A stretch of 45,913 bases of DNA from Subdoligranulum variabile (GCA_004554775.1 SFKI01000015.1:1-45913), one strand, 5' to 3'. Numbered from the stretch's first letter, positions 14,971-23,116 are shown. The notes: a model not told the origin generated them from the sequence alone. Numbers and translations are program-made.

Positions 14971-14991
14971 TTACAGGGGGTGACTTGTACT

Positions 14992-16986
14992 GTGCTGACC
15001 TTGGCCTGGGGGCTGTTCCTGCTGGTGCTGCTGGCGGGTGCCGGCGCGGTGCTGGCCGCCCTTTTTGATTTGGATGCCGCCCTGCTGCCGCTGCCGCTGC
15101 TGAGCGCCGCCGCGCTGGTGCTGTACCCGTTCGGCATGTTGGGCAGCCTGCGCATCGGCGCGGTGCTGGCCGTGCTGTTGCTGGCCGCTGCCGTGGCGGT
15201 CGGCTTTGTGCGCCTGCGCCCGGCAGGCGTGGCGGGGGCGGTAAAAACCGCGTTGGCCCGCCCCGGCTTTGTGCTGTTTTTAGGCGGTGCTGCGTTTATC
15301 TGGTGCCTGTTTGCATTGCACCAGCCGATGTTTACCCAGTGGGACGAGTTCACTGCCTGGGGCCTTGCGCCCAAAATGGTGGTGGAGCGCGCCGCGTTTT
15401 ACGTGGCCGACCCTGTCAACCTGAAAGCCAGCTTCACTTACCCGGCCACCAGCCTGGTGACGTTTTTGTGCCAGCCGTTTGGCACCTGGGCCGAGTGGGC
15501 CTGCCTGGCCGCGCTGGATACGCTGGCCCTGGCCTGCCTGGCGGCGGCTTCGGCCCTGCCGTGCGCGCAATGGGCAGGCGGCGTGCTGGTGTTCGGGGCA
15601 GGGTTCGTGCTGCCGTTTTTCTTCTCCAACAATCCGGCGGGCAGCTACGCGCCGCAGTATGCCAACGCCATGGCCGACCTGCCGCTGACGATGCTGTTCG
15701 GCGGGGCGCTTTGCCTGTACTATGCTGTGGCGCACCGCAAGTACGCGTTCTGGCTGGCGGCGCTGCCGCTGGCGCTGCTGACGCTGACCAAGGATATCTG
15801 CTTTGCTTACGGGCTGATCGCGGCATTTTTGATTGGGCTGGACCAGCTGGCAACAGCGGACAAGCCGCTGAAGCAGGCGTTCCCGCGTGCTTTTTTGCGT
15901 GCCGGGGGGCTGGCCGTCTGTGTGCTGGCCGCCTTTTTGAGCTGGAGCCGCTACACCGCCGCCGTGACCCCCACGGCGGACACCGGTGCCAGCGTGGGCA
16001 GCGAAGGCTTAAGCTACGGCGCGGTGCTGGCTGGCGGCGTCAGGCAGCTGCTGGGCATCGGCCGCGATGACAAATTTGCGCAGATCATGGCCGCAATGGG
16101 GGATGCGTTCGCCACCCGGCGCATCTGCCTGCTGGGCGGCGGCATCATGGCGGTGATTGCCATTACCATGGTTGCTGCTGCCGCGTTTCTGGCCGCCGAA
16201 AAAGGCCCGGCCCGCCGCCGCGTGCTGACGGCGCACTTGGCGTTCGCGTTCTGCTTTGCCGCGCTGTATGCGTTCCATCTCATCCTGTACTACTACAATT
16301 TCTCGGACGTTGAGGGTCTCGCGCTCAAGGACTACGATCGTTATCTGGGCCCCTACTACCAGGCGTGGATGCTGGCAATGCTCTGCCTGCTGGCGCGCAG
16401 TGCCGCCGCCCGGTGGAGCCGATGCGTGCTGGCATGCGCGGCTACGGCGGTGGTGGGCATCTTCTGCTGGCGGGGTCTCCCGGCGGCAGGCTTCTGGTCA
16501 GATGCCGACAGCCTGTACACCCTGCGCGCTGACGTGCAAAACCGCGCAGATGCGATGAATGCCGTGCTCGACTGGCCTGACCGCGTGCTGGTGCTGAGCC
16601 AGGGCGACGACGCTACCCGCTGGTACTACTACCGCTACGAGCTGACCGCCCAAGTGGTCAACGGCTTCGGTGGCTTTTACGGCCGCCTGGGCGAAACGCA
16701 GGACCGTTGGGACAGCGATTTTATGAACCTGGTCGAAAGCGAAAATTGGACGCTGTACGATTATAAAGCCGTCTGCGTGCCTGCCACGCTGGCCGCGTAT
16801 ATGCAGGAAAAAGACTGCGATTATCTGCTCATCGACCGCGCCGACGATTACCTTGAGAGGGAGTTCAGCCCCTACTTTGAGGGCGGCTTGACCGCCGACA
16901 TGCCCGCGGCCCTCTACCATTTTGAGGGCACCGATGCCGCTGTGCCGTTCACGCTGGCCGCGGTGGCAGAAAGCGGGGTGGCATGA
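14992..16986 (+). CDS. Large GT-C-like membrane protein, copy 1 of a duplicated module
   Basis: This 664-residue protein has about 13 membrane segments and a C-terminal soluble part of about 150 residues. The motif QWDEFTAWGLAPKMV (116-130) follows the third or fourth segment, where GT-C glycosyltransferases keep their catalytic acidic residue. It is a clear paralogue of 17867-19945: both share DEF..W....K, KDYDRYLGPYY / DDYNRYIESYY, and a tail with DRVLVLSQGDDATRWYYY / DRVFYVSQGDNGEGWF. The start GTG at 14992 is preferred because AGGGGGTGA lies 8 bases upstream; GTG at 14980 lies inside that site. It overlaps the next gene by 4 bases. A role in surface glycan building is inferred. Confidence 0.75.
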   Translation: MLTLAWGLFLLVLLAGAGAVLAALFDLDAALLPLPLLSAAALVLYPFGMLGSLRIGAVLAVLLLAAAVAVGFVRLRPAGVAGAVKTALARPGFVLFLGGAAFIWCLFALHQPMFTQWDEFTAWGLAPKMVVERAAFYVADPVNLKASFTYPATSLVTFLCQPFGTWAEWACLAALDTLALACLAAASALPCAQWAGGVLVFGAGFVLPFFFSNNPAGSYAPQYANAMADLPLTMLFGGALCLYYAVAHRKYAFWLAALPLALLTLTKDICFAYGLIAAFLIGLDQLATADKPLKQAFPRAFLRAGGLAVCVLAAFLSWSRYTAAVTPTADTGASVGSEGLSYGAVLAGGVRQLLGIGRDDKFAQIMAAMGDAFATRRICLLGGGIMAVIAITMVAAAAFLAAEKGPARRRVLTAHLAFAFCFAALYAFHLILYYYNFSDVEGLALKDYDRYLGPYYQAWMLAMLCLLARSAAARWSRCVLACAATAVVGIFCWRGLPAAGFWSDADSLYTLRADVQNRADAMNAVLDWPDRVLVLSQGDDATRWYYYRYELTAQVVNGFGGFYGRLGETQDRWDSDFMNLVESENWTLYDYKAVCVPATLAAYMQEKDCDYLLIDRADDYLEREFSPYFEGGLTADMPAALYHFEGTDAAVPFTLAAVAESGVA

Positions 16987-17636
16987 TGCAGAAAAAACCG
17001 CTTTTCAACCCGCGCCAGACACTGCTGCTGGCCTACCTGCTGGCGGTGGTGCTGTGGCTGGTGCGCTGCCTGGCGGGCAGCGCTGTGATGCTGAACTACA
17101 AAATGCAGGGCAAAATGCCGCAGCAGACGCTGGCCCCGGCCGAGCTGACGACCGAGAGTTTTGCCCCCTATTCCGGTAACGAGTGGTGGACCGCCCCGGA
17201 CAACGACCCCAACTGGTATCTTTCCACCGACAGTGACCCACACATTTACTGGCAGGGGCAGGGGTATATAGAAACGGTGCGGCTCGATGCCGCGCACCAT
17301 CTGCCCCCGGGCGGCGTGGCGCTGTATTATCTCAAGCCCGGCCAGACCGATTACACCGAGGCACAGAAAGTCTACGCCAAGGTCACGGCCCCCGGCGTGT
17401 ATACGTTTGATCTGGGCGGGCAGTGGGTCACGGGCCTGCGCATCGACCCAGACAGCGTGGGCGGCGTGCCGACGCTGTTTACCGGCGTGACGCTGAACCC
17501 TGACACCGCGTGGTACCTGCGCTTTCTCCCTACCGCCGGCCAGCTGCTGGCCCTGCTGTTTGCCCCCGCGTTCTGTGCGGCAGTGGTTTGCTCCTTCTTT
17601 GAAAAGAAAGAACCGAAGAAGCTTTCAACGGAATAA
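16983..17636 (+). CDS. Small two-anchor membrane protein, copy 1 of the module
   Basis: This 217-residue protein has one membrane segment near the N-terminus (about 12-35), a largely polar outer domain rich in Trp and Tyr (NEWWTAPDNDPNWYL, HIYWQGQGYIETVRL), and a second segment at about 183-205. It matches the 221-residue protein at 19942-20607 in layout and sequence (ALYYLKPGQTDYTEAQKVY versus CLYYTTKVGEDYSQDRRVF; GLRIDPDS versus ALRLDPCS). Its ATG overlaps the stop of the large partner (ATGA), which suggests stoichiometric production and perhaps a complex. The last residues, SFFEKKEPKKL, are encoded by a family-B hairpin repeat. I do not recognise a named family. Confidence 0.7.
   Translation: MMQKKPLFNPRQTLLLAYLLAVVLWLVRCLAGSAVMLNYKMQGKMPQQTLAPAELTTESFAPYSGNEWWTAPDNDPNWYLSTDSDPHIYWQGQGYIETVRLDAAHHLPPGGVALYYLKPGQTDYTEAQKVYAKVTAPGVYTFDLGGQWVTGLRIDPDSVGGVPTLFTGVTLNPDTAWYLRFLPTAGQLLALLFAPAFCAAVVCSFFEKKEPKKLSTE
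17590..17626. repeat. Family-B hairpin repeat inside a coding end
   Basis: GCTCCTTCTTTGAAAAGAAAG continues to AACCGAAGAAGCTTTC. It overlaps the last codons of the 217-residue gene and supplies its C-terminal SFFEKKEPKKL. Confidence 0.65.
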
Positions 17637-17667
17637 AAAGCATGGTGCAAACGGCATCCCGCAAAAT

Positions 17668-17714
17668 GGCTCCCCTTGAGGGGAGCTCTGCCGTTAGGCG
17701 GTGAGGGGTGGCCA
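17668..17714. repeat. Half copy of the family-A palindromic element
   Basis: GGCTCCCCTTGAGGGGAGCTC is followed by CTGCCGTTAGGCGGTGAGGGGTGG. It matches the left half of the element at 8969-9086; the right half is missing. Confidence 0.6.
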
Positions 17715-17813
17715 GCTCTGCAGGATGGCGGCGCTCGTTGTGCGGCTTTATGTTTGTTGCTCTCATCCCGCGTCGCTGCAGCCATTCCTTTACCACAAGT
17801 CGTATTTATAGTA

Positions 17814-17850
17814 AAAATTCTTTTGGCTCCTTTTCTTATGAGAAAAGGAA
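17814..17850. repeat. Dispersed hairpin repeat (family B)
   Basis: AATTCTTTTGGCTCCTTTTC is followed by TTATGAGAAAAGGAAC. It lies just ahead of the second module and close to its ribosome site. Confidence 0.6.
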
Positions 17851-17866
17851 CAGACAAGGATAGAAA

Positions 17867-19945
17867 ATGGAACTTCTCTGCGTAATGGCGGCGCTGGCGG
17901 CGCTGTTTCTGGGCAGCGCGGCGCTTACGCTCAAAGCCCGGGTCCCGGCCGGGCTGGCCCCGCTGGTCACGCTTTCCTGCATTGCGGCGGTGCTGACGCT
18001 GGCCGGTATGGCCGGGGGGCTGTACCCTGCGGCATGGGCGCTGTATGCCCTGTGTGCGGTGGGCGGCGTGTGGGCGCTGCTGCCGCCTAAAGAGAATAAA
18101 AAGCGCTACTACGCGCAATTGGCAACCCCCGGCAGCGTGACCTTCTGGGTGCTGGCGCTGGCGTTTGCCGTCTACTTCTTTGTGCGCCAGCCGATGGCAA
18201 CGGTGTCCGATGAATTTTCGCTTTGGGCTACTGCCGTCAAGGTCACCAAGGTGGATCACAGCCTGTACACCACCGCCACGCTGGGCACGCCGTGGGCCGT
18301 TACCCAAAACCCCGGCTTGCCGCTGATCAGCTACTTCTTCCAGTTCCTTGGTCAGTATGCGGACTGGAAAATTTATCTTGCCTACGATGTATTGTTCTTC
18401 GCCGTCTATGCCGCCGTGCTCAGTGCCCTGCCGTGGAAGCAGTGGCGCGTGGCCGTGCCGATGGCGGCGGTGCTGTGGGTCACGCCGTTTTTCTTCACGG
18501 TGTACAACCATACCATCTACCTGACCACCGTCTATCTGTCGTCCTACGGCGATATCCCGGCCGGGCTGGTGTTCGGCGGCGCGGTGGCCGCGTGGCTGGC
18601 GCTGCGCCAACAAAATGGCCCGCACTGGGCCGTGCTGCCCGTGCTGGCCTTGGCCGCAAACCTGAAGGCCAACGACTTTGTGCTCTCCCTGGCCGCAGCC
18701 GGGTTGATCGCGGTCGATGCCTGGCTGTTCTGTGATGGCAGATTCAAGCAGGGCCTTGTCCGCCGCACCGGCTTTGCCGTGGCCTGCTTTGCCGCGCCTA
18801 TGGCCGTGTACTACCTGTGGAATGTCCGCTATGTCGGCTGGCTGGTCAGCCGCAACGCCAGCGAGGGCGGTGTCGGCGAAACGACCGCCTCGATGGGCGC
18901 GGTCGTCGTCAATGGCATCAAAATTTTGCTGGGCCAGCCCGTCACCGGCTTTTTTGCCGAGCGCGAACCCCAGTTCCGCCAGGCGATGGCCGATATGGGC
19001 CACCAGTTCTGGACCAGCGACGGCAAGCTCGGCATGATCGGCCAAGGGCGCAATATTGTGGTGCTCATCGCGGCGGTATTCGTGGCCGCGCTGTTCACGG
19101 CTGGTTCGCGCCGCCTGCGGGTGCGCATCGGCAGCATGGGGGTGCTGTCCGCCGTCTGCTTTTTGGGGTATAACCTCGAGCTGGCGCTCAGCTACGGCTT
19201 TATTTTTAAGCCGTTCCAGGCCGAGCGGCTCGATGATTATAATCGCTACATCGAAAGCTATTACATCGGCTGGTTCCTGATGGCGCTGGCCTGCCTGGTG
19301 GTGGCCTTGCAGCCTCAGCTGGAAACGGTCAGCGAGGTCAACGGCCCCTCGGCCACCTTTACCACCAGCCGCTATGCCCCCAAGCGCCCGCTGGCGGCGC
19401 AGGGCATTGTGCTGCTGCTGGCCGTTGGCATGCTGGCACGGCAGAATCAGATCGTGCTGCCGCAGCTCAGCGTGCTCGGCTTTGCCGACAGCGAGTTTGC
19501 CGACCGCAAGCTCGCCCGCGCCGAGGCCGCCTATATCTGCGAGAATTTGCAGCCCGACGACCGCGTGTTCTACGTCAGCCAGGGTGATAACGGCGAGGGC
19601 TGGTTCAGCGCCGTGTTTGATTTTTACCCGGTGCTGGTCGATTACTCGGGCATTATGTCCGAGATGAACGGCGGCGGCGGTACGTTCGGCCTGCCGGAGC
19701 TCAAGCCTGATGAGGGTGTAAAAGCAACGTATTATCACGCCTTTACCGCGCAGCAGCTGGACGAGATCGTGCGCGGCAATGGCTGCACGGTGCTGTACCT
19801 GCAAAAAATCGACGATATTTTTGTACAAAGCTACAGCGATCTGTTTACGGACAAGCTGGCCGCCGCGCAGGCAGGGGAGACGCTCCTCTACCGCGTGACC
19901 GATGCGGGCTATGCCCCGGTGGAAATGCAAGGGGGTGCCGCATGA
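17867..19945 (+). CDS. Large GT-C-like membrane protein, copy 2 of a duplicated module
   Basis: This 692-residue protein has about 13 membrane segments. VSDEFSLWATAVKV (113-126) is the counterpart of the acidic motif in copy 1. The C-terminal soluble region (about 545-690) contains DDRVFYVSQGDNGEGWFSAVFDF, matching copy 1. The sequences are clearly diverged, so the duplication is old and the substrates probably differ. AAGGA lies 6 bases ahead of the ATG, and the stop overlaps the next start (ATGA), exactly as in copy 1. No promoter is obvious in the 230-base gap, which holds two repeats, so it may be read from the upstream cluster. Confidence 0.75.
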   Translation: MELLCVMAALAALFLGSAALTLKARVPAGLAPLVTLSCIAAVLTLAGMAGGLYPAAWALYALCAVGGVWALLPPKENKKRYYAQLATPGSVTFWVLALAFAVYFFVRQPMATVSDEFSLWATAVKVTKVDHSLYTTATLGTPWAVTQNPGLPLISYFFQFLGQYADWKIYLAYDVLFFAVYAAVLSALPWKQWRVAVPMAAVLWVTPFFFTVYNHTIYLTTVYLSSYGDIPAGLVFGGAVAAWLALRQQNGPHWAVLPVLALAANLKANDFVLSLAAAGLIAVDAWLFCDGRFKQGLVRRTGFAVACFAAPMAVYYLWNVRYVGWLVSRNASEGGVGETTASMGAVVVNGIKILLGQPVTGFFAEREPQFRQAMADMGHQFWTSDGKLGMIGQGRNIVVLIAAVFVAALFTAGSRRLRVRIGSMGVLSAVCFLGYNLELALSYGFIFKPFQAERLDDYNRYIESYYIGWFLMALACLVVALQPQLETVSEVNGPSATFTTSRYAPKRPLAAQGIVLLLAVGMLARQNQIVLPQLSVLGFADSEFADRKLARAEAAYICENLQPDDRVFYVSQGDNGEGWFSAVFDFYPVLVDYSGIMSEMNGGGGTFGLPELKPDEGVKATYYHAFTAQQLDEIVRGNGCTVLYLQKIDDIFVQSYSDLFTDKLAAAQAGETLLYRVTDAGYAPVEMQGGAA

Positions 19946-20607
19946 AACGGTTGAAAGCTTTCTTCGCTAAACGTGGCGCGGTGCCGGCGGCCTGCTATAT
20001 TCTGGCGCTGGCCGTCTGGCTGGTGCTGAGCGCGGCCCATGCGGGCAGTGATGCCTTGGCCAAAGCGCAGGGACGTATGACCGAGCAGGTCATCCCGGTG
20101 GAAAACTGGCAGCTGGTCGGCCTGGAGCCCACCGACGCGCAGCCCGGCGAGACGACCCTGACTACCACGAACGGCGACCCGCAGATGATTTTAGAGGATG
20201 TCGCGGGCCAGGTGGTGCGCACGCTGAGTTACACGGTAACGTTTGACGGCGATGCCCGCGAGATGTGCCTGTATTACACGACGAAGGTGGGCGAGGATTA
20301 CAGCCAGGATCGACGCGTGTTCCCGCAGAATCTGGGCGATGGGCATTACCTGTACACGCTGCCCCGCACGAGCATTGCGGCACTGCGGCTGGATCCGTGC
20401 AGCCCGGACGAGAACAAGACGGTCGTCCTGACCTTTGCTCCGGCGGCCCTGACTCTGAACGCCGTCTATACCCTGCCCAGTTGGTGGCAGTACCTTGTCC
20501 CGAGCTGGTATCAGGCGTTCTGTCTCATCCTTTACCCCGCCCTGTGCGCAGCGGCGGTCAGCCTGATTCGTTCCTTCTTTGCAAAGAAGGAACCGAAGAA
20601 ACTCTAA
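19942..20607 (+). CDS. Small two-anchor membrane protein, copy 2 of the module
   Basis: This 221-residue protein has a membrane segment at about 13-34, an outer domain of about 140 residues and a second segment at about 190-208. It aligns along its length with the 217-residue protein at 16983, including the tract DP[HQ]..., the Leu-Tyr-Tyr motif and a final LRLDPCSPDENKTVVLTF strand. The C-terminal SFFAKKEPKKL comes from a family-B repeat, as in copy 1. It is probably a partner subunit of the preceding large protein. The function is unknown. Confidence 0.7.
   Translation: MKRLKAFFAKRGAVPAACYILALAVWLVLSAAHAGSDALAKAQGRMTEQVIPVENWQLVGLEPTDAQPGETTLTTTNGDPQMILEDVAGQVVRTLSYTVTFDGDAREMCLYYTTKVGEDYSQDRRVFPQNLGDGHYLYTLPRTSIAALRLDPCSPDENKTVVLTFAPAALTLNAVYTLPSWWQYLVPSWYQAFCLILYPALCAAAVSLIRSFFAKKEPKKL
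20570..20604. repeat. Family-B hairpin repeat inside a coding end
   Basis: GTTCCTTCTTTGCAAAGAAGG continues to AACCGAAGAAACTC. It is an almost perfect hairpin supplying the last codons of the 221-residue gene. Confidence 0.7.
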
Positions 20608-20609
20608 AC

Positions 20610-20650
20610 AAAAATGGGAGATACGGTCGCAGACCGTATCTCCCATTTTT
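20610..20650. terminator. Bidirectional terminator between convergent genes
   Basis: A 19-bp perfect stem (AAAAATGGGAGATACGGTC with its complement, GCA loop) has A-tracts on one side and T-tracts on the other. It serves both the glycan cluster (plus) and the GT2 gene (minus). Confidence 0.9.
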
Positions 20651-20655
20651 AATTT

Positions 20656-20693
20656 AAAGTTCTTTTGGTTCCTTTTCTTTCAAGAAAAGGGAC
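20656..20693. repeat. Dispersed hairpin repeat (family B)
   Basis: AAGTTCTTTTGGTTCCTTTTC is followed by TTTCAAGAAAAGGGAC. It lies between the terminator and the end of the GT2 gene. Confidence 0.6.
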
Positions 20694-20696
20694 AAA

Positions 20697-21686
20697 TCAG
20701 GTGATCTTCGCCGCGCGCTGGATGCGGTAGATGATGTAGCGGAACAGGCCGACGATCAGGCTGCATTCCACCCAGATATAATTGGGCAGGTTCCGCCACG
20801 TAAACTTCGGCTTGTTCAGCTTCGGCAGGGCGACCCACGCTTCGTGGAAGCCTTTCGCGTAATCGTTGCCAAAGCCGCGGAACCGGAACATCACCACTTT
20901 CAGCAGATATCCCAATACCATCGGGATCAGATTCAGCAGCAGCATCAAAGCCGGTTGATTTTTGTACGGCAGCAGAATGCTGTTCCGCCCGCTCTGGATG
21001 CTCTTGAACGGATTGTACCGCACCGCGCCCGTCGTCGCACCGCAGATGTGCCGACACCGCGCCGTCGGGCAATAGACGTTCTTGTACCCGAAATTGTTTG
21101 CGCGCCAGCTCAGGTCCACGTCCTCATAATACGCAAAAAACAATTCGTCAAAAACGCCGATTTTATCCAAAATGGATTTTCTGTACAGGGCCGCACCGCC
21201 GCAGGCGCTGAAAATGCGGCAGGGCTTCGTGTAACGGCTGGCGCGCAGACCATCGCCGCGTTTGCAGGCAAACCCTAAAATGGTTACATAATCGCCTGCG
21301 TCGTCGGCCAGCTCCGGCTCATAGTAGCGCAGCATCAGGCTGCTGACGGCAAAAATTTTGGGGTCCGCGTCGGCGGTGCGGATCAGCTCGGCCAGCCAGG
21401 CTGGCTCAGCGAACGCATCGTTGTTGAACAGGGCCATGTACTCGCCCTTGGCAATGGCAATGCCCTGGTTGACGGCATGGGAAAAACCGGTGTTCTCGGC
21501 GTTTTCAATCAGGGTGTAGCGGTCGCGGCCGCAATAGCTGCGGGCAATTTCCAGGCTTTCATCGGTGGAGCCGTTGTCAATGACGATCAGCTCAAAATCC
21601 TGCTCGGTCTGCGCCCAGATCGACTCGATCGAATCGCGCAGCCAGCCCGCGCCGTTCAGGTTCGGGATAATGACACTTGCTTTCAT
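20697..21686 (-). CDS. GT2-family glycosyltransferase (rhamnosyltransferase-like)
   Basis: This 329-residue inverting glycosyltransferase has a GT-A fold: VSVIIPNLNG-type start (MKASVIIPNLNGAGW), VIDNGSTD (35-42), the metal-binding ALFNNDAF region and FFAYYEDVDLSWR, typical of WbbL-like rhamnosyltransferases. A C-terminal segment with two hydrophobic stretches (LMLLLNLIPMVLGYLLKVVMF and around IWVECSLIVGLFRYIIY) may anchor it to the membrane. It faces the glycan cluster across a shared terminator and probably acts in the same pathway. It follows the zinc-ribbon gene by 9 bases on the same strand. AAGGAGG lies 6 bases ahead of the ATG. The sugar donor is unproved. Confidence 0.88.
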   Translation of the reverse strand: MKASVIIPNLNGAGWLRDSIESIWAQTEQDFELIVIDNGSTDESLEIARSYCGRDRYTLIENAENTGFSHAVNQGIAIAKGEYMALFNNDAFAEPAWLAELIRTADADPKIFAVSSLMLRYYEPELADDAGDYVTILGFACKRGDGLRASRYTKPCRIFSACGGAALYRKSILDKIGVFDELFFAYYEDVDLSWRANNFGYKNVYCPTARCRHICGATTGAVRYNPFKSIQSGRNSILLPYKNQPALMLLLNLIPMVLGYLLKVVMFRFRGFGNDYAKGFHEAWVALPKLNKPKFTWRNLPNYIWVECSLIVGLFRYIIYRIQRAAKIT

Positions 21687-21695
21687 GCGGCCTCC

Positions 21696-22079
21696 TTAGC
21701 GCAGGTAGTAGTACATGCTGTGGGTGACGGCGGCCAGCCCAACAGCCCCCAGCAGCAACAGCGCAGCAATGACCGCCGCCACGATCAGCGTGCGGGTCAG
21801 GTAGGCGCGGGCCAGCCGCTTTCGGGCGTTATCCGGTGCGTCGCTGAAGCTCCACACCAGCATCATGATAAAGCCCACCAACGGGATGGCGAAGATGATC
21901 AGCGTGCCCAGCGTGCTGCTGTATCCCATGGCAGGGACGTCGTGGGGGCCCTCGGCGGGGTGATACTGCGGGGCGGCGGGGGCGGCTTCATGCGGCGGCT
22001 CGGCGTGGGGCATGCCGCATTTGGGGCAGCAGGGCTCGCCCGGGCGCGCCAGACGGCCGCAGTTCTTGCAAAAGTACAT
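21696..22079 (-). CDS. Zinc-ribbon plus two-segment membrane protein
   Basis: This 127-residue protein has an N-terminal zinc ribbon (CKNCGRLARPGEPCCPKCG, Cys4/Cys7 and Cys18/Cys21 or nearby), then a proline-rich linker and two membrane segments (about 55-78 and 98-120). This layout is common in small Firmicutes proteins of unknown function. It sits between the Lrp gene (14 bases) and the GT2 gene (9 bases), so the three form a likely operon. An AGAGGA site precedes the ATG. No activity can be assigned. Confidence 0.75.
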   Translation of the reverse strand: MYFCKNCGRLARPGEPCCPKCGMPHAEPPHEAAPAAPQYHPAEGPHDVPAMGYSSTLGTLIIFAIPLVGFIMMLVWSFSDAPDNARKRLARAYLTRTLIVAAVIAALLLLGAVGLAAVTHSMYYYLR

Positions 22080-22093
22080 AATGTCCTCTTTCG

Positions 22094-22522
22094 TTAAAAT
22101 GCCAGATTGCGGTCCAACTGGGTGTTCAGGATGATCTGGGTGTTGGTGGAACCCATCTTCTGCATCTTGGTCAGCAGATGTTCCAGCGCGTCAATGCCGG
22201 TGCAGCTTACCTTGATGATAAAGTTGTAGCTGCCCGTCACGCGGAAGCATTGCAGCACCTGGGGCTCCTGCTCGATCATCGCCAGAAAGCTGGCGCGGGT
22301 AGCGGCGTCGACCAGCACCGAGATCAGTGCTTCGACCCGGGCGGGTGCGCCGGGATGGCGCAGCACCACCGTGTAGCCGCCGATGATGCCCTCCTGCTCC
22401 AGCCGATGGATGCGGCTGGATACGGCCGGGCTGGTCAAGCTGACCCTCTGCGCGATATCTTTAACGGGCATACGTGCATTTTCCGATAAAAGCTGTACGA
22501 TTTTATGGTCTAAATCATCCAT
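22094..22522 (-). CDS. Lrp/AsnC-family transcriptional regulator
   Basis: This 142-residue regulator has an N-terminal winged helix (DHKIVQLLSENARMPVKDIAQRVSLTSPAVSSRIHRLEQEGII, about 4-46) and a C-terminal effector-binding RAM domain (about 60-140). Members usually sense amino acids and assemble as dimers and octamers. The start at 22522 is chosen because AAGGAGA lies 7 bases upstream and family members begin MDxLDxKI; an in-frame extension to 22603 looks unlike the family. It heads a likely operon with the zinc-ribbon and GT2 genes. The effector cannot be told. Confidence 0.92.
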   Translation of the reverse strand: MDDLDHKIVQLLSENARMPVKDIAQRVSLTSPAVSSRIHRLEQEGIIGGYTVVLRHPGAPARVEALISVLVDAATRASFLAMIEQEPQVLQCFRVTGSYNFIIKVSCTGIDALEHLLTKMQKMGSTNTQIILNTQLDRNLAF

Positions 22523-22700
22523 GAAATGATTCTCCTTACCAGGCTTTGTGTAATGCGCACAAAAAAATAAAATGAAGAAAAGAGCCGTTGTGCGGTTTGA
22601 CAAAATAGAAAAAGTGTGATTTTTGAGCTGTCCACTAAATAATATTAAGCATTTCCTGATTTATTATAATGTTTTGAAAAACAAATTGCAAGGGGAACGT
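22523..22700. other. A+T-rich intergenic stretch upstream of the Lrp gene
   Basis: About 180 bases of low G+C DNA between the Lrp gene and the small-RNA promoter. It should contain the Lrp promoter on the minus strand, but I see no convincing -35/-10 pair. TTGTCA at 22603-22598 is a possible -35 box without a good partner. Confidence 0.4.
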
Positions 22701-22728
22701 TTGACAAATTAAGAAAAAAGGCTATAAT
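22701..22728 (+). promoter_or_regulatory. Consensus promoter of a candidate small RNA
   Basis: TTGACA (22701-22706), 16 bases and TATAAT (22723-22728): both hexamers are perfect. No protein gene lies downstream on this strand until 24022, on the far side of a terminator. Confidence 0.8.
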
Positions 22729-22734
22729 AATAAC

Positions 22735-22849
22735 TGTAATCAATCAAGTAACGCATCCGCACGGATGCCCTTAAAATTGACATTCACTGACCTTTATATA
22801 CTTTCCCACCCCTCTATGCACAAAAACCCGCAGGCAACTGCGGGTTTTT
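22735..22849 (+). ncRNA. Candidate free-standing small RNA, about 115 nt
   Basis: A consensus promoter (22701-22728) and a strong intrinsic terminator (22822-22849) bracket about 115 bases with no reading frame that has a ribosome site. Near the 5' end is the hairpin GCATCC-GCAC-GGATGC (22753-22768), followed by a pyrimidine-rich single-stranded stretch (ACTTTCCCACCCCTCTATGC) that could pair with G-rich ribosome sites. It does not resemble 6S RNA, tmRNA, the signal-recognition-particle RNA or RNase P RNA as far as I can tell. A Hfq-independent trans-acting RNA is one idea; this is inference only. Confidence 0.55.
22822..22849 (+). terminator. Terminator of the candidate small RNA
   Basis: AAAAACCCGCAG-GCAA-CTGCGGGTTTTT: a 12-bp perfect stem with a 4-base loop ending in a T-tract. 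Confidence 0.9.
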
Positions 22850-23116
22850 GTGTTTGTGGGGGATAATTTAAATATATGCAGTTTACGCGAGGCTGCACAT
22901 ATTGTATTTGGTGATTATTTATGGTGGTTTGCAGGGAGGGGCCAAGACCCCCTACAGAGCTAAGGGTAAAGGGGGAGCGTAAGGGCGAACAGTGTTCGCC
23001 CGAGGAGCTTTACGGCAGCGCAAGATTTCGCGGACGAGCAACGCCCGCCCCCATGGTCACCGTATGGCTGCACGTAGGAGACGGCGTCCCTACGGCCTGC
23101 CAAATACAAATAAAAG
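22850..23116. other. Intergenic stretch with family-C repeats, end of araC gene
   Basis: No gene is seen. It contains GGGCGAACAGTGTTCGCCC (22983-23001) and GTAGGAGACGGCGTCCCTAC (23075-23094), both hairpins of the GTAGGGGCG type, in a purine-rich context (GGAGGGGCCAAGACCCCC). These may end transcription of the AraC gene. Confidence 0.5.

Noticed and set aside
14980..14991. GTG at 14980 as start of the first large GT-C-like gene
   Set aside because: This codon is part of the AGGGGGTGA ribosome site that serves GTG 14992.
17372..19930. Very long open frame on the minus strand opposite the second glycan module
   Set aside because: It is a shadow of the plus-strand genes in G+C-rich DNA. Its translation is full of His, Arg and Gln runs and has no domain-like features, while the plus frames have clear membrane segments and overlapping starts.
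22763..22863. Small reading frame across the candidate small RNA
   Set aside because: It has no ribosome site and runs through the terminator hairpin, so it is unlikely to be translated.
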